A stretch of DNA of 64,000 nt from Progne subis subis (GCA_022316685.1 JAKJHU010000030.1:18312893-18376892), one strand, 5' to 3'; positions 11,366-25,701 are shown, numbered from the stretch's first letter. The notes: generated by a model not told the origin, from the sequence alone. Translations and numbers: made by a program.

Positions 11366-14300
11366 ACATTGATGCAATTTCATACCATCTCTGCCTTCCC
11401 TTCTTTGCCTATTTTTTTCTTTTCCATGAAAAACATGTTTTGAAAGAACATGCTTTTAATTCTAAGTTAGCTCATGAATTAGGTTTTCAAAGCGCAAATC
11501 TGTTGTCATTCAAATGGCGAACTCCAGAAACACTTGTCAAGAATCAGAATCATAACATCTGTCTTAGAAAGCTCTTCACATGAACAGCTGTGATTTTATC
11601 ATCATATCATGGTAAAGAACTCCATTGGCTTCTCTAAGAGCCTTGATTTCCACTTGGATGATTGTTGGAGCATGGGCATATTTCTGCAGCTATCACTGTG
11701 GGGTTTTTTGTGTGTTTGTTTGTGTGCTCATTTGCAGACTAAATCTCCCTCAAAGCCCCATAAAATGGCAAATTTAAATTGACACTTTGTTTTAATTTCT
11801 TAGTGCAGTTAAGCAGTGAAAAACAAGTCAGAGCAGATCCTATATCCCTGGTAAAATCCACTGTAACTGACTTCCAACCATTTTCTCAACAGATGTAGGA
11901 TCTGAGCACCCACTGGTCTGCATGGAAGGCTCAATGTCCATCAGGATACTTAGTCCAGTTCCCACAGTGTCACACAACGAGAGACACACAAGAGAAATGA
12001 AATACAAAACCCCTGCCCTTTATGTCATCCTGAAATGTAACTCCCACAGCCTGTACAGGACTTGCTTTTGGATGGTGGTATCCAGACCTTATTTCATTTA
12101 TCAGTTTAATGCAGATATTTCTAGTTTCAATTGCTTTCTGTATAAATTATTTCTTCCAAACCCCACCATACACAAAGGCACAAGTGACTTTTCACTGTAC
12201 AGCCAAGTACTGGAATGAATCTGTCAAACATTTCTGTTTTAATCTAAACTATATTACATTGGAGCATAAGCTGTCAAAAGCTGAAAGTGGTGAAACTTAT
12301 TTAACACAGTTGAATGCAAAATGTTTTCCCACTTTATAGAAAATGAAGAATATAACATTGATATTTGCAATTTTTAGATCATCCCTTACTCTTTTCACAT
12401 TTGGACTTGAAATGCTTTTCACTTTCTTAAAACTGCACAGATGCTAATACTCAGTACTTCTGATCCCCACCAGGCTCTCTCTGTTTTGCTTTGTCTTGGT
12501 AACCCCATTCTGATAGAAGGGATGAGGCAATATCCATCTACTCATAACTAGAATAATTCCTTGTCTGAGTCTGCCTTGACTAGAGCAAAGTAATGGATGA
12601 TTTAATAATTGCTGGAAGCAGAGTTTGCAATTTCTACAATCACCAGGTTTTCCTTAAAAAAAATCCCTCATTTAAAATACAATTCTTGCAGACTTTTGTA
12701 TATATTTAATACTTGGATTGCTTTTCCTAAGTACCAAAATGCCAGGTAGTTTCCATTTGAGTCTTATTTGGAAGCAATGATAAGGATTAACAAAGCTTAG
12801 CTCATATTATAGGTGAAAAGGGCTGTGGATCTAGCAATGTGTGAGGAAGAAGATAAAGTTTATCTAAAAATCACAACTGTAAATGCTGCAATCTCAGTCT
12901 TTTAAAAACTGCTATACCAAATTGTTCTTTCAGAAGCACAGGTAGTTCACTGATAGTATTTCCCTTTAACATCTAAATCAGAAATTATAATAATCCTTTA
13001 TGCTATTTAAGGACTCTGCACTGCTGTTTTTTCACCCTGTCTTATACAATGGAGGCAAGTTATAGCACAACCTAAGACCTCCAGATCTGTCTCTTCCGTT
13101 AGGCCCAGCATGAACTAAGTCTAAAATCAAGGAAGTTACTAAAAGAGCTGTAAAAACTAAAATGAGCATTTTCAGCACTCATTCAGAGAAGCAGGCAGGA
13201 CTGGGGCAGTCCCATGAGTTTGTAGGGATGAAAGAGGCTGCTCCCATCCTCCCACTTGGGAAGTCAGTCTGTAGTTGTTGGATAAGCACAAACTAAGAAA
13301 AGAGGAGGATCAGAAGTCACTGTTAAAACACACTTGTTTACTGTCGTGCTCCAGTGGGGCAGGGACTCAGCAGGAAAAAGTATTAAATCCTTGAGTATAT
13401 CAGACTCTCAATCCTGCTGCTGGCTTGCACTGACAAAATCCAGTGTAAATCTAGACAGGATTTAACTATAAAGCCGCACCTTATAAAAGTGCATCTGTCA
13501 TGTTACCAGAGAAAACAAACAACGTGGTGAGTGAAGGAAAAGCCAAAGAAAACAATATATATGAGACAAAAAATATGGAATGAGTATCAGGAAAACAAAG
13601 ATGTGCTGGGCTGTGAATCAGACTCATATTTAACCAGTGCTCTCAGAACTGGTAGTTAGTCTGGACCAGGTAAATATGGTAAGGAATAAATCTGTGAAGA
13701 GCATAGAAATGGCTAAAGGACAGACAATTCTCAGGTTAGCAAGCTGTTGATTTATGCCCCTATGAACTTGCATAGCTACCAGACATACTGACTCCAGATC
13801 TTGCTGCTTCCAGAACTGCAGAGGCAACAAACATCATCACAGACTTCTCTGCAGAATGGAAAGGAAATATCTTAAGTCACAGGTGATTATTGATACTTAT
13901 ATCTTTAAAAGGTTCAATTTTAAGTTGTTCTTACTAAAATTAAAACAAATGGCTTCTAAAATAACCCAGAAATTTTGTTTTAAGTATTTTTTTTTATTTT
14001 TTTTTAAATATGAATGCCTTTTTCAGGGCGCAGTAACTTAACATGCTGATGCATAAGTTTTGCACCTGAAACTGGAATCTTTCTGTTCCTCATTCTAACT
14101 CTAGAATACATAGCAAAAATGGCATATGACTATAATTTTAATTCTCCCATAGAGATATATGTTTGTGTCTCTTACTAATACCTTATTCAATGTTAATAAA
14201 CTAATATTTTTAAATATTGCCCTATTTTGAAATGCATATTGCAACATTAAGGGAGAACATTGGATTCATAAGGACACAAACTACAGGAAAAAAAAAACAA

Positions 14301-15785
14301 AACAAAACAAAAAAACCTTAATAATAAAACTGCCAGTTTCTTTAGTAAATAAATACCAGAATGTGGGCTCAAAAGACCAGACATTGTTGTACCAGCAGCC
14401 TCACAGTATATAATGCAGCATATTCAACCAACAGTCCAGTTCTCTGGGTCCTTTTTATCAATGAACTTTCATTGATAAATTTTCTCTAAATGGAGGTTTC
14501 CAAAGGCTCTGGGATACATTAATCAGCTCCCTTTGTCTTAATCTAAAATTCACTTAAATATATGGTAAGAGTTCCATTTATTCTAGGGCAGATTGAGCCT
14601 GACCCTATGGCATTTAAAAATTGGCTTTTCTGCAGAGTGCTTCAAGCATGCTGATACCCTGAGCCAAGCACAACCCCAGGTGGAGGCAAGGCATGTTGCC
14701 AGTGGAAAAGAGGTTGTCCTGATTTTCTCACTGGGCAGATAAAATACAGGGAAATATTGTTCCTGCTGTGATGGTTAAAAAGGATTTCCCTATGATCTGC
14801 TTTCCAGGTTGCAAAATGCTGGAGCCATGGCTTTATGTTTTTGTTCTTTCACCTTTGATTGTGTCATTCTCATGTGGTTTGTCTCCACTGCAAGACTGAG
14901 ACAGAAATGAAGTCATATCATGGTCTATTTCAGGTTCAGGACATGTATTGCCATGAATAATGTTCACCTGTTCGGAAATTCAAAGTGATTTGTAGATTTT
15001 GGCATTAAATCAAGGATTATTTTTCATTCCCAGAACCTCTGTGCTCACTAGGAAATAGCCAGTAAAAACTGGGCATCCTACAGCATTAAAGCACAGTGCA
15101 CTGAGGGAAATAACACAGCAGAACAAAGGCTGGGAATGCTTTTAACTTCACCCTAGTTACAACAATCTCACAGATCATTTTTCTGGCCTGTCCTTGCCTC
15201 TGCCTTGACACCTCAAAATGAGACTCTCCCCTTTGTCAGTGGTCAGCCTGCTGTTCTTGCTGTCTTTAGCAAATATGACACATATTTTCTTTTGAAACCC
15301 AGTCTGTCTTGCAGCTGTACAGTGCAATGTGCAATACACCTGGCTCTGCCTGTGCAGCTCCTCAGATCCTTCCTTGTTAAAAGACACCTACACAGCTTCC
15401 AGCACCCTCACTCCACTGCTGAGCAAGTCTTTCACACAGCCACCTATATCACTTTTAGTGCCCTGACCTCACATCACTTTTCTTCCCTTTTGTGCAGCAT
15501 TAAGTTTGATCAATACTTCCACTCTTCCCCGTCTGCTGTGGAGGTTCCCTAAAACCATCAAGTTAGTTTGGCTTTTCTGGATGTTTGTTTTGCCTGACCT
15601 ACTTATGGTACTTGTATTATCTGGCTTTAATCACTCCATCTTACCCAAATTAGTAATACAACTAAAGGCCAGTAGAAGTTACTAATTTCTGGTGCTTCCA
15701 TTCCCTGGCATTTAAAATAAAGCCTCCTAGATTTTCTATACTGCAGAGGGATGCCTCTAGACCCAAATTAGCACAGACATGTCTA
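11366..15785. other. Unique non-coding sequence
   Basis: About 4.4 kb, AT-rich. It contains two close TATAAA motifs (13467-13472 and 13482-13487), a short (AAAAC)n run at 14288-14316 and a perfect hairpin at 14454-14479. I see no transposon or coding exon. The TATA-like pair has no supporting transcript evidence. Confidence 0.5.
14454..14479. repeat. Perfect 12-bp inverted repeat with a 2-nt centre
   Basis: TTTATCAATGAA at 14454-14465 is followed by CT and then by its exact reverse complement at 14468-14479. It is AT-rich and could extrude as a small cruciform. No T-run or A-tail suggests a terminator, and no transposon is attached. Confidence 0.9.
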
Positions 15786-16075
15786 CAAACCACTAAGATT
15801 AGAAAATACCTCCAAGATTGTTCAGTCCAACCTCTGACCAACAACACCACTGTTACCAATAAACCACCCTGCAAAGTGCCAGGTTTATTCATTCTTAGAG
15901 CACTTGGTGCTCTACCACTGTCCTGGACAGCCTTTTCCAATGTTTAACCACTCCTACAGTGAAGAAATTATTTTTTAATATCCAGCCTGAACTCCTCTGG
16001 TACAATTTGAGGCCATTTCTCTTTATCCTATTCCCAGATGCCTGAGAGAAGAGGCTGACACCCCCCCCTTACCAC
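15786..16075 (-). mobile_element. CR1 LINE fragment, old
   Basis: The minus strand shows the CR1 3' region. The CAGTCCAACCTCTGACC-type block lies near 15820, a segment matching CR1 ORF2 end codons spans about 15900-15990, and the conserved TTTGAGGCCATT block lies near 16010. The terminal octamers have decayed. It is truncated at the 5' end near 16075. No frame remains open. Confidence 0.88.
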
Positions 16076-19000
16076 AAACTCCTTAGGAAAAGAAGATCCA
16101 AAGGCAAAACTTACACAGCTCAGCCCAAGTGCTTGTATACCATACAGGGCCACTGGCAGCAGAACAGAAATGATTTTAAAGCAGAATCGTAAGTTTTTGT
16201 CTTTCCCACAGGGACTTGAAATCAGTGGGTAGAATAGGGATGTAGTATAATGTTCCCCAGCAGAGGAAAGGAAATAAAGAGGAATATTGATACTGTAAAG
16301 TTTACTTCTACTATCAAGGTGAACAGTTATTGCAGAGAGAGCACTGAGGAAGCAAAACTGCCCTCTCCTGTAGCTTGCCTTTCTGTCTGGCCTTGCAACA
16401 GCATTTCTTGTACTCTGCATATAAAAATGATCTAGGCCTATTAAAGAATTAATGCTCTATTCTCCTTAACAGGATAATTCTGGGCATTTCAATGTCAAGA
16501 CTTAATTTTTTTTTTTTTTATTTTTTTTTTTTGGCAGTGATTTGATCTGGAACATTCAGATAATGGTTATCTACGGCAAATGGATTTTCTTGAAATAATA
16601 AGTTTTCAACAGGCATGTAAGTGAGAGGCCAGTCAGATTAAGGAGGTATTTCTGTCTGTGTATTAAAATGTTCCTGTCCTTTTGTTTTCTGTTCTTTCTG
16701 TCAGGTGTGGGGACAGAAAGCTTTCTGCCTGATGAAGAAATATATGTGAAAAAAAGGGACCTGTGATGTTTGGAAAATCCTTTGGCAGTGAATGTGAGTA
16801 GGCCTAAAAAAGGTCAGGTTTAGATGTATTTATAAAGACAAAATTGGCCGAAATCAGCTCCATTGGCTTCACTTCAAGCTCTTCAGGCAAATTTCTTGTA
16901 GCATGAAGCCCCTTAGAGAGCCCTGGAATTTTACTTAGTGACTTTGTTGATGTCTCTATTTTTGGACTCGAAATGTTGTGATCTGCTTGGGTAGGGCTGG
17001 TCCATCAGGCAACCACTGCAGGGCACTTCAGTGATTTTTTTTTGTTTGTTTAAAAGTTGCTACTGCAGTTGGAAAACAGCTTGCCCTCCAGCAGAATACT
17101 AAGAAGCAGGGTGCTAACATCCCAGGTAATTCAAAGGCAGCTCAGGTATTTCCTGTGCCTTGCTGTAGTGTGTTCTGCGTGGATGTTCCCTTGGTGTTCC
17201 TGTGTTCAGTGAAGCCCCTGCGGGGCACCATGGAAAAATAAGCAACCTTATGTCTCTAGAGAAACTGGCATTATGAAAACTTATTTCTGATGCTGGAATT
17301 CCTAGAGAGCTTTCAAAAGCTTGAAGAATGTTTCATTTTTAGGGACACAGATTATTAATCATGTCTGCTGCTGTAAAGGTGATACATGTTTAAGCTCTAC
17401 AGTGTTCATGCATTTTTTTAATATTTCTATTTAATTTTTTCCTTGCTTGCCTGGACCCATTTCTTTTCCTTTAATAAGAACAAAATTAAGGTAAGTGGAT
17501 GCATTATTAAATTTAATAGGAAGTTACAACTGAATTACAAAATAGTAGATATTTTTCTTATTTATTATGAAGTACTGGTCTCTCTCACTCACAATGGATC
17601 TTCTTTTTCTGCTTGTAAGATATGGGGGGAAAGGCCTAATAAGCTGTCTTTTACAGCTGAGAGTTTCAGAGCAAACTTCAGACGTCTGAATGCCCTCATC
17701 CCATTCAATTTAATGAGGACTGAGCATCAAATCCTTTAAGTGACTACAAAAACTTCAGAAGGGTGTGAGGATATTCCAGCAGCCAGGGCCTTGTGTGCTG
17801 AGGCTGCCTGGTCCATGGGAACTCCCTCTGTGACTCCAGACTTCACCTTCCCTTTCCACTGCAAAGTGGGACAAAGTGAACAAAGCACTCGATCACCCAC
17901 TGTGGGGACAGAAGGGCTGTGTGGGGATGAAGACATTACAGTGAATTTTTGGACTGCACAGAGGCAGGGCTATGTACCTAACACATGAAAGCACTGTGTT
18001 TCAGAACCATTTCCTTACCCTGACAACTGCAGTCCTGACATTTCATAAATACCAACATGATGGAGCCTGTATTGTTTGATACAAGAAACCATCAACCTCC
18101 CTAGCAATGGAGATGAAAACAATGGTTCAGGTAGTAACAATGACAAGAAAAATAAGCTGTTTGGGGTAAGATATCATCCTCTCCAAATGGCTGGAAAAAA
18201 AAAAAAAAAAAAAAAGATAAATTTTGGTCATGAAAAATTTAGGCTACATAACACCTAAAAATGATATGGCAGCAGCTCCCATAGAGTCTTACAAATGGGG
18301 TGATGGAGAGGAAAACATGGGGCATGCCTATGATTTGAAGTGCAAAAAGTGCAGCATTAAATTATTCGGTATAAAAAACAAGGTCTTTTTCAGTCCCATT
18401 GTACTGAAACTCCTTCTTTCAGAGTAAAGGGCATTTTATAACCATAGTTATGTCTTATGCAACTGCAATGTGATTGAGAGAAGTGGAGTAAATGTGCATT
18501 CGTTTCCAAGGCATAGTGGAACTAACTGAGGGCCATAAGAAAGAAAGAAAGAAAGGAGAAACAGGAAATGTTAATAATCAGAAAAATGCAAAAGGGGTTC
18601 TAAAGCTGGGCAAAAAGTTTTGACTGGAAAAAATATACAAATATGTAAACATGAAAGAGTGGCACAGATCACTAACATAGGTGGACTGGATTTCCCTCTG
18701 CAGAAAGATCAATCTCCTTCTGCCTCTGTAGGTTTCAAAGGATCCTTTCAGATCTTGAAATTCATACCTGTGCATATGAGGAAAAATGTAGTAATGACAG
18801 AGTGACTCTTATTTTTTTTTTTTTCTCTTATCTTCTCCAAGGAATACAGCAATTCTAAGTGTTACTAGATTAATGGAGGTTGCATTAATTTAACAGTGTC
18901 TCATAAATTAGAAAATAAAAACATAGAAGAGATTAAAAATTATCACGGCTCAGTTACTTGATCCGTAAGGGCAGAGGGAGCAAGTAGCTGTGGCTAGAAA

Positions 19001-21530
19001 CCAAAAGTAGCTTCTGAACTAGGGCAGATTCAAGCCTTTACTAAGATATAAATGGCAAAGATCAAACTTTGATACAGCAGTGCAAAGTTCTGACTTTGTA
19101 TGCCTGAAAACCCTGAGATTTGGATCCCACCATGTTCTGTAGCATCCTGAATTTACCTGACACGGATATGTTACTCTTCCTGAAAGCCCTGACTGTGGTC
19201 CCTGCTTCTTCTCAGAGAAACCTCACAACCTTCAACAAGTATTAGCCTTGTCACAAAACTCTGCTCCTCTGAATTTATTTCCAGGATTAAGGACTGTAAA
19301 TCCGCTGCAGTAGGGAATGTTTGGCTCATGCTCAGCAATAGATATAGATGTTTTCCCATGTAGGTCATTGAGCTGGATCTGCTCCAGGTCAGTAGTGGCC
19401 AAAGGTAAATGTTGTTTCATTATAAAAATCTAAAGTGGATCTCAATAGAACTTTAAATGAGCAATTACTATTTCACTTAATCTCTTTATGTTAAGTCTAA
19501 AATGTCTTGAAAATGCCATCATACAGAGGTTATTATCTTAAAGACCAACCCTCATTTATACATAGTAATGGTGGGTTTGGATAATTGCATTAACAGAAGG
19601 AACTGGTGATAGGGACACAAGTTGCAAAGGCATCCATCTGGCTCTGTACAGAGTCAGGCTGGGTCTCCTGCAGGACTCATTAGCTCTCAGCTGCAGCTCT
19701 GCAAGATTTGGATTATTCCTTGTAAAGCCACTGGTCACTCCAGCCCCCTGCAGTCTCCAAGAATGGTGAAGGGGGATATGTACCACTGTACAAATGTACA
19801 GAGTCTGGTCCTTTGCAATGTCATGCTACTTTCCCAGAGGAAGAAACACTGGGAAGGCAGTGCAGAAGAAGCACTGCAGCTCAGCATCTGACCTGCCTCT
19901 GTCAAATCCAGCCTGGGTTGAGCACTGGAGATTGTCTTGTTCTCCCCCACATGTGCAGGTGCCTGCAGCAGACCCTGCCAGGAGCATGGCTGTCCTTGGG
20001 CAGGCTGAGGGACCTGACAAGGGACTGTCACTGGCAACATCACTGGAGAACAGCCCAGGGATGTGACCATGGAGGGGGCACTTGGCCATATGACAGCAAC
20101 AGAATGGTTTTGGGGATCACAAACTCATTTGCAATGGATGAATCACCATCACTCTTAACAAGAGTTTTCTCCCTAGCTGGCCTACAGAAGTGGTTTTTGT
20201 GGCAGAAAGGCATCCAGTTTTCACCAACAGTTGTTGATTATCATACTTCCAAAAGTGGACAAGCTTCCCATCTTAAAAGGTGAACAGCATGGGAAAAGGA
20301 AGGGAGTCTATGTGGTTCAGTGCTCTCCTACTTTAATCCACAGCCCCTGTCTGCTGACAAGATAGGCTATTACAGCTCCTTCAGAGCTCTTCAGTGTGCT
20401 TGTGTCAGTACCTTATCCATGGATCATTGATATGATGGAGCATAACAGCAGCCCCAGAGCCCCTTATATTGTCAGTTGTCAGATTGAACACAGGGAGATG
20501 CTCAGCAGCAGAAACTCACTGTAGTGCTACTTTTATGGGTGTTCATGAAGCCTTTATAATCTTTCATAACAGAAAGGTACAAAATGCACTAGTCTAGATT
20601 TTTCTAATTGCAAAGGCCAAATTACCAAGTATAATGGAGCAAAACAATTTCATTTTTGTATCGTTTCTGAGCTAAAATGTTACAATTACGCGACCATCAG
20701 AGATTCAGAATACTATTTTTGTTCCTTGTCTTAGTATCTCATTCGAAAACACATTTTTTAAAGGCTGCTTACCATTGCTATGCACCATTACAGCTTTCCT
20801 GACAGATCTCTCTTCTATGCACATTATTGTTTAGAGATGAAGAGTTACAAAATAGAATCCAGAAGGGCACTTGAACAGCATCCAATCCAAGGTGCAGTTT
20901 AAAAGGGCAGTAGCCAGAGCAATAAATTAAATCATGCTTACTTCCACATTAAAAATTTCTGCAGTAAATTTCAGATCTCTACATTGTTCTTCACACGTGC
21001 AGTAGAGGAATGGGTGAAGGTTGTCAGCTCTGTGATGAAGTGAATGGCAGCTGAAATTTGATTTATGACCTGGCAGGTATCAACAAAAATTCTAAGTGGG
21101 GTTTTATTGTCAATGAATTCATGGGCTTGTCTTGTTTCTAGCTAAAAGAAAAAAAAAGTGACTTCCCTACTTTTCCTCCACTTAAAAAAAGTTCAGAAGG
21201 GGAAGGCTGTAGCTTTGCTCAGCAGACAGAAATTGAAATGGAGAACTTTTATGGAGGTCAAGATGACTGCACAAGCTCAATGAAATGAACTCCCCCACCA
21301 CCATTGTCTGATTCACTTTAGCTTATTTCTCTTGTGGCTGAGCTTGTCCCTTAAGATGACAGACTTGACGACAATATCTTGAGAGCCACTCCAAAGTAAT
21401 TTAAAGCAATGTATAATTACTATGGGGCTGAAAGCTCCCAGTTTACAAAGCAATAGCAGCTGTAGGAGTTCTGGCTCATCTAACAGGATGATAGCTCTGC
21501 AAGCTCCTCCAGCCTCTTTTGCAAGCTTAC
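16076..21530. other. Unique non-coding sequence with homopolymers
   Basis: About 5.4 kb. It contains a T-rich run at 16506-16532, A21 at 18195-18215 and a short AAGA run at about 18537-18555. Reading frames of up to 156 codons near 19813-20283 overlap open frames on the opposite strand, lack known domains and are not supported by splice or codon evidence. Confidence 0.5.
18195..18215 (+). repeat. A21 homopolymer
   Basis: Twenty-one consecutive A, with no polyadenylation signal or cDNA-like body upstream. Confidence 0.95.
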
Positions 21531-21678
21531 CCACTGGATCACAAAAGAATTCATTTGGGCTCCACAGGATCTGGGGCCCAGCTGTGCCTGAAGAACTGCA
21601 GCATTTCTCCAAGGACCAGGAGCTGGCAGCCAGGGCTGCCAAAACAAACAGTGCAAGGCACAGGCTGGGCACTAGCAG
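21531..21678 (-). other. Candidate exon with signal-peptide-like hydrophobic stretch
   Basis: On the minus strand a branch-point-like CTAAC and a pyrimidine-rich run lead to ACACAG at 21684-21679. An open 148-base segment follows and ends before GTAAGC at 21530. In frame it begins with a hydrophobic stretch, LCLALFVLAALAASS, followed by a small-residue region and a pair of cysteines, as in a secretory leader. I see no in-frame ATG inside the segment, so an upstream exon would be needed. The protein is not recognised. Chance co-occurrence of splice motifs and an open frame is common in sequence of this size, so this is only a candidate. Confidence 0.18.
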
Positions 21679-22109
21679 CTGTGTAGGGAGCAGTTAGAAG
21701 GCATAGCACAGGCTCCTTGCACTGTGAAAAACCTGGTGTTAGAATGATCAGCTCTCATGGGGAGATTGCTCAGTCCCTCACTTTGCTAAGGGGATTGTCA
21801 GGTTCCAGAGACTTTTTCCAGAAATTCACAATGGTTCAGACCAACATCCAGATCCAAACATTCTTCTTTATGTGCATCTGGATTTATGGTTCACCAATAC
21901 TGCCAACTACACCATGTGCTTATTACCAGAATTTGGATCCAGCTCAGTATGTGCCACACCATCCATTAGAAAACAACAACCTTTGGCCACCACGTCCTTA
22001 ATCAGGTTCAGTTCCCTGCTGGAATCTGGAGTTCTTCTCTGGATTCTTTTTTTTTTGTGGTAATGGGAGAAGCATGAGTTACTGGAGATGTGCTTTGAAG
22101 TGATGCTGA

Positions 22110-22450
22110 TAAATAGTGATTACTTTTGTGGCCCCTACATAATTAACTTTGAAAATTATTTTGTTATTACTTGACTTTATCTATTCTCTCACTCAAAACT
22201 CTCATCCAATATATACCTAACAAACCTTCCTCCATGCATGTACATTACTCAAATAAGTTTTAACAGGTACTCCATATTGGTAAGTTAAGAGGAGACTATT
22301 GATTAATAAACAAACAGATGGCATTTCTCCAGAAGTTAGATCCAGAATTACATAACTTTGGAAGAGAAGCAGATTTAATGATCAAGTATATTATTAGGAC
22401 TGCAAAACTAATCACCACAAAAGCCCACTCATTAAAAATTTCAGAAAATT
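22110..22450. promoter_or_regulatory. Candidate conserved non-coding element
   Basis: About 340 bp of AT-rich but non-repetitive sequence. It has several TAATTA/ATTA-type homeodomain cores, a TTGATTAATAAACAAACA block (homeodomain plus forkhead-like) and no homopolymers. This look is typical of vertebrate developmental enhancers. The call rests on composition only; no alignment was possible. Confidence 0.2.
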
Positions 22451-23109
22451 CAAGGAAGTCTTGTTCCCATATCCTGTTTCTTTACTCTGACTAAGCTGAT
22501 TTTCATGTTTTGCTAATGCTCATCTGTGGTATCTCTGAACTGTGAAGCAGAACACCTCCAAGCTCAGGAAGCCATACATGATGCATGTGCTAACTCTGAC
22601 TCCCTGTACGGTCACTGGCCAAAACAATGGGAGTCCAACCACTGCCTTCAGCAGGAACAAAGCCATCCTGGTTGGATTTGTCTTACATGAAAAGCAAACC
22701 CAAACTATAAAGTCAGCCTCACAACACAAGACATCCCAGTCTGTAAATACAGTTACATGTCTTCGATCTTTAAATATCATAAGATAAAAAACAGTAAGAA
22801 TGTTTTTCTTAAATCTTTTTGGTTATTTTGATACACAGAATTGCTGTCCAAGGCAGGTGTCTCACAACCACAGTGCTCAGTGTGCTCTGTCTGGGCTGTG
22901 CCTGCACGGATGAAAGGGATTTGTGCCAAATCATCGTATGCAAAAACTGCCTGTGCCTATGGCACTGTTTGCCATCACTGACAAAACAACACAGTGCCTA
23001 CCTGTGCCCTGTCATTCAGGGGAGAAGCCCCCTATTATGCTGGAGAGACCTCACATTGATGGGGAAAATGTCAGGGTAAAATAACAGTGAAACTCTTTGA
23101 TGCTCTTCA

Positions 23110-23277
23110 ATGAGCTATAATTACCACATTGTCTGGAAAAGGAGATCAATTAACAGAGATACATGCTTGGGGGATTACTGTGGTAAAGAACACTCTCCTT
23201 CTAATGACTGTGTACTGAAATCTTTACTCAGAGGGCATTTTAAACATATTAAATGCTGGGCAAAGAGGGCACTGCAG
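23110..23277 (+). other. Candidate small coding exon (weak)
   Basis: An ATG at 23110 opens 56 codons rich in lysine, arginine, histidine and cysteine and runs straight into CTGCAG/GTAAGA, a near-ideal splice donor at 23278. No strong acceptor precedes it, so it would have to be a first coding exon. The product is not recognised and no domain is visible. It could easily be chance. Confidence 0.1.
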
Positions 23278-24839
23278 GTAAGATTCAGCTGCATCACTGA
23301 ATTTTGAAAGAAAAAATTATATCACTGAAACATTTAGAAACAATTCAAGCAGAGATAATAAATGCTTGATGACTGTCAATAAACGGTTAGTCCGTGGTTA
23401 CCACAGTTAAGAACCTAAGAGGTCCACAGGTTTATTAATATGTATAAAATATGTATAAAAAATGGCTACTTCTGCTATGAATATGCTTTTAACACCTCTT
23501 TGTTTTTATTTAACCTTTTCCAATTATTTATAAAGATGGATAGAATATTAATTAAAAAAACCAAAAAAACTATTGAATCCTGTTGGATCGACTTTAAAGG
23601 TATAACGTTTTTGAACTCCTGCCATTCTCCTCTAGCCACAGACAATGTCCAGAGGCCAGAGTCACACCAGTGATGTACTGGTCTGGTGGGTCAGAAAGAA
23701 GGGCAGCTGAAGCAGGCACTGGTTATTAATTCTTTGATGAACTTCTCAGTTTGCTTTTTCCTGTTTACATCTGTAGTCCCTCAAGGATAGTCCAAGACAT
23801 ATTTCTACCTGCCTCTGCAGCATTATGGTCCTCTCTACAACCCACTTTCTCCTCCTTGTACATTCCACCTTCCTTCCTTGCAACTGAAGTCACAGCCACC
23901 CTCCACTATTGCAAGGATGGATTCACAATCAATCCCCATCAAAGCAATACATCTAGGGCCACCACACTCCTTCATGGCTGGGAAGCACCATTCCATGGTC
24001 ATTGTCAGCCTTTATTTAGCTATAAAAGTGATTCACTCTCTCTGCTATGCTGCTGACCTTTTCAGAATTACACCCACAGCTCACCCTGAAGCCAATAAAC
24101 TCCTGGTGCAAAGGGAAATAAACCTGCCTTAGCCCATTGCAGGACTTCCTAATTATTTCTGAAATGTCTTTGCTCTTACAGCACGTTTGGGGGGGTCACT
24201 GTGCAATGCAGCTGAAGCACACAAAAGCTCCTCCCCACATCTGTGATAGCTACAGACTGTTCTGCAACAAGCTGACAATGTCAGGTTTATTTCTCAGGTC
24301 AGGTAAATGCAAGTGCCATCTCTCCACATAATATGTTCAAAATTCCTACTGCCCTGCTGCTGGGAAATACAAACACAGCAAATGCAGACACGAGATCTCC
24401 CACCTTGGTGACATCTGAGCTACTGCCCAGATCTCCAGCACTGAATCAGAACCCAAGCCAATGGAGCCAACAGGGACCAAGGGTAGGAGGCTTAGGACAA
24501 GGAAAATTGCAACCTCAACTGATGTCACTGACCAGCTCTTTCCCTAGATATAATGGGGAGCAGGGACATTTGCTTAGGTATAGGTGCTGTAGATAACCAC
24601 CTTACTCAAGTGAATTTCACTCTTGTTTATTATCAATGGAAGAGAAATGAGACTTCTCACTGCAATTTCAGCCTGCTTAGAAAGGTTGTGTTGACTTCTA
24701 AGGTTTAGTTGCCCACTGATGTATAAAATGCTGCCATTTCATGAGCTCTACAATGTGGAATGATTTCATAAGTGTTTTATACGTGCAGAGCCCCATAAAC
24801 ACTGAAGCAAATATTTTTAACAGTATTTTTCTTTCTTTC

Positions 24840-24859
24840 TTTTTTTTTTTTTTTTTTTT
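24840..24859. repeat. T20 homopolymer with CTTT lead-in
   Basis: Two to three CTTT units run into T20. Simple repeat. Confidence 0.93.
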
Positions 24860-25701
24860 AATTATTTGCAACAGGAGCACTTGCTGTAACAAAAGCTAAT
24901 TAAGAAGAGAAAATATACCGTTAGGAAGATTCAATTTTTAACAGAGCAGCGGACATACTGATTAACAAGTCAGTCAAAAAATCATGCAGTTGCTAAGCCT
25001 TTTCCTTAGCGGCCTACAAAGATAGGTGTCCATTCCCTCCCCTCTAGTCATGGATGTAGCTGCATAAGCTGTCTGGGGTGACTCCAGATTTACCCAGTAC
25101 ACAGAGACACTCCTGCAAGACTGAGACAGAAGTAAATTTTGTTTAGTTCCTGTCTGAATGACCAACTATGCCAATTTTAAAACACATCTGTTTTTTGACT
25201 CCTGCAGGTCATAGGCAGGACCTAAACAGTTTCCAAACTATTTTCTGACAAATGGAGGCATCTTCCCTATCTTCCTTTGTTAAAGATTCTGTGTAATTTT
25301 GTTGGAATGAAAAATTGCACAAAATGACTGACCCTAAGTCAGGAACTGTAACAATTTCATGTTCTAGTGCATGATTCCCTCTACGCGGTGCTCAAGAAAT
25401 GTATTGCCTGGTGTTATCTGCTGTGTACAGGAAAGCCAAAAATGAAAGCTGAGACTGAGAGGAAAACATGTCATGCCTCCACTGCCTGTCACGCTCATGG
25501 GCAGGGATCAGTCCCACAGCAATCCAGGCTTCAATAACCCTCCTCTGCATGGAGATCAGAGGCATATAAGAAAAGTCTTCCTCTGAGGCTAAGTGTTTCC
25601 CTTCTCCTGGGTTATTGTTGAGAAGATCTGGGCAGATATTCACTGCTTCTGACTCCATCTCCCTGTTGTGGAGGAAATCTCTGTTCCCAGGGCAGTCTGA
25701 T

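Noticed and set aside
13467..13487. Two TATAAA motifs 15 bp apart as a promoter
   Set aside because: TATAAA is frequent in AT-rich DNA and no downstream exon or CpG signal supports a promoter.
19813..20283. 156-codon plus-strand open frame
   Set aside because: Minus strand is equally open, composition is ordinary and no domain or splice pair supports it.
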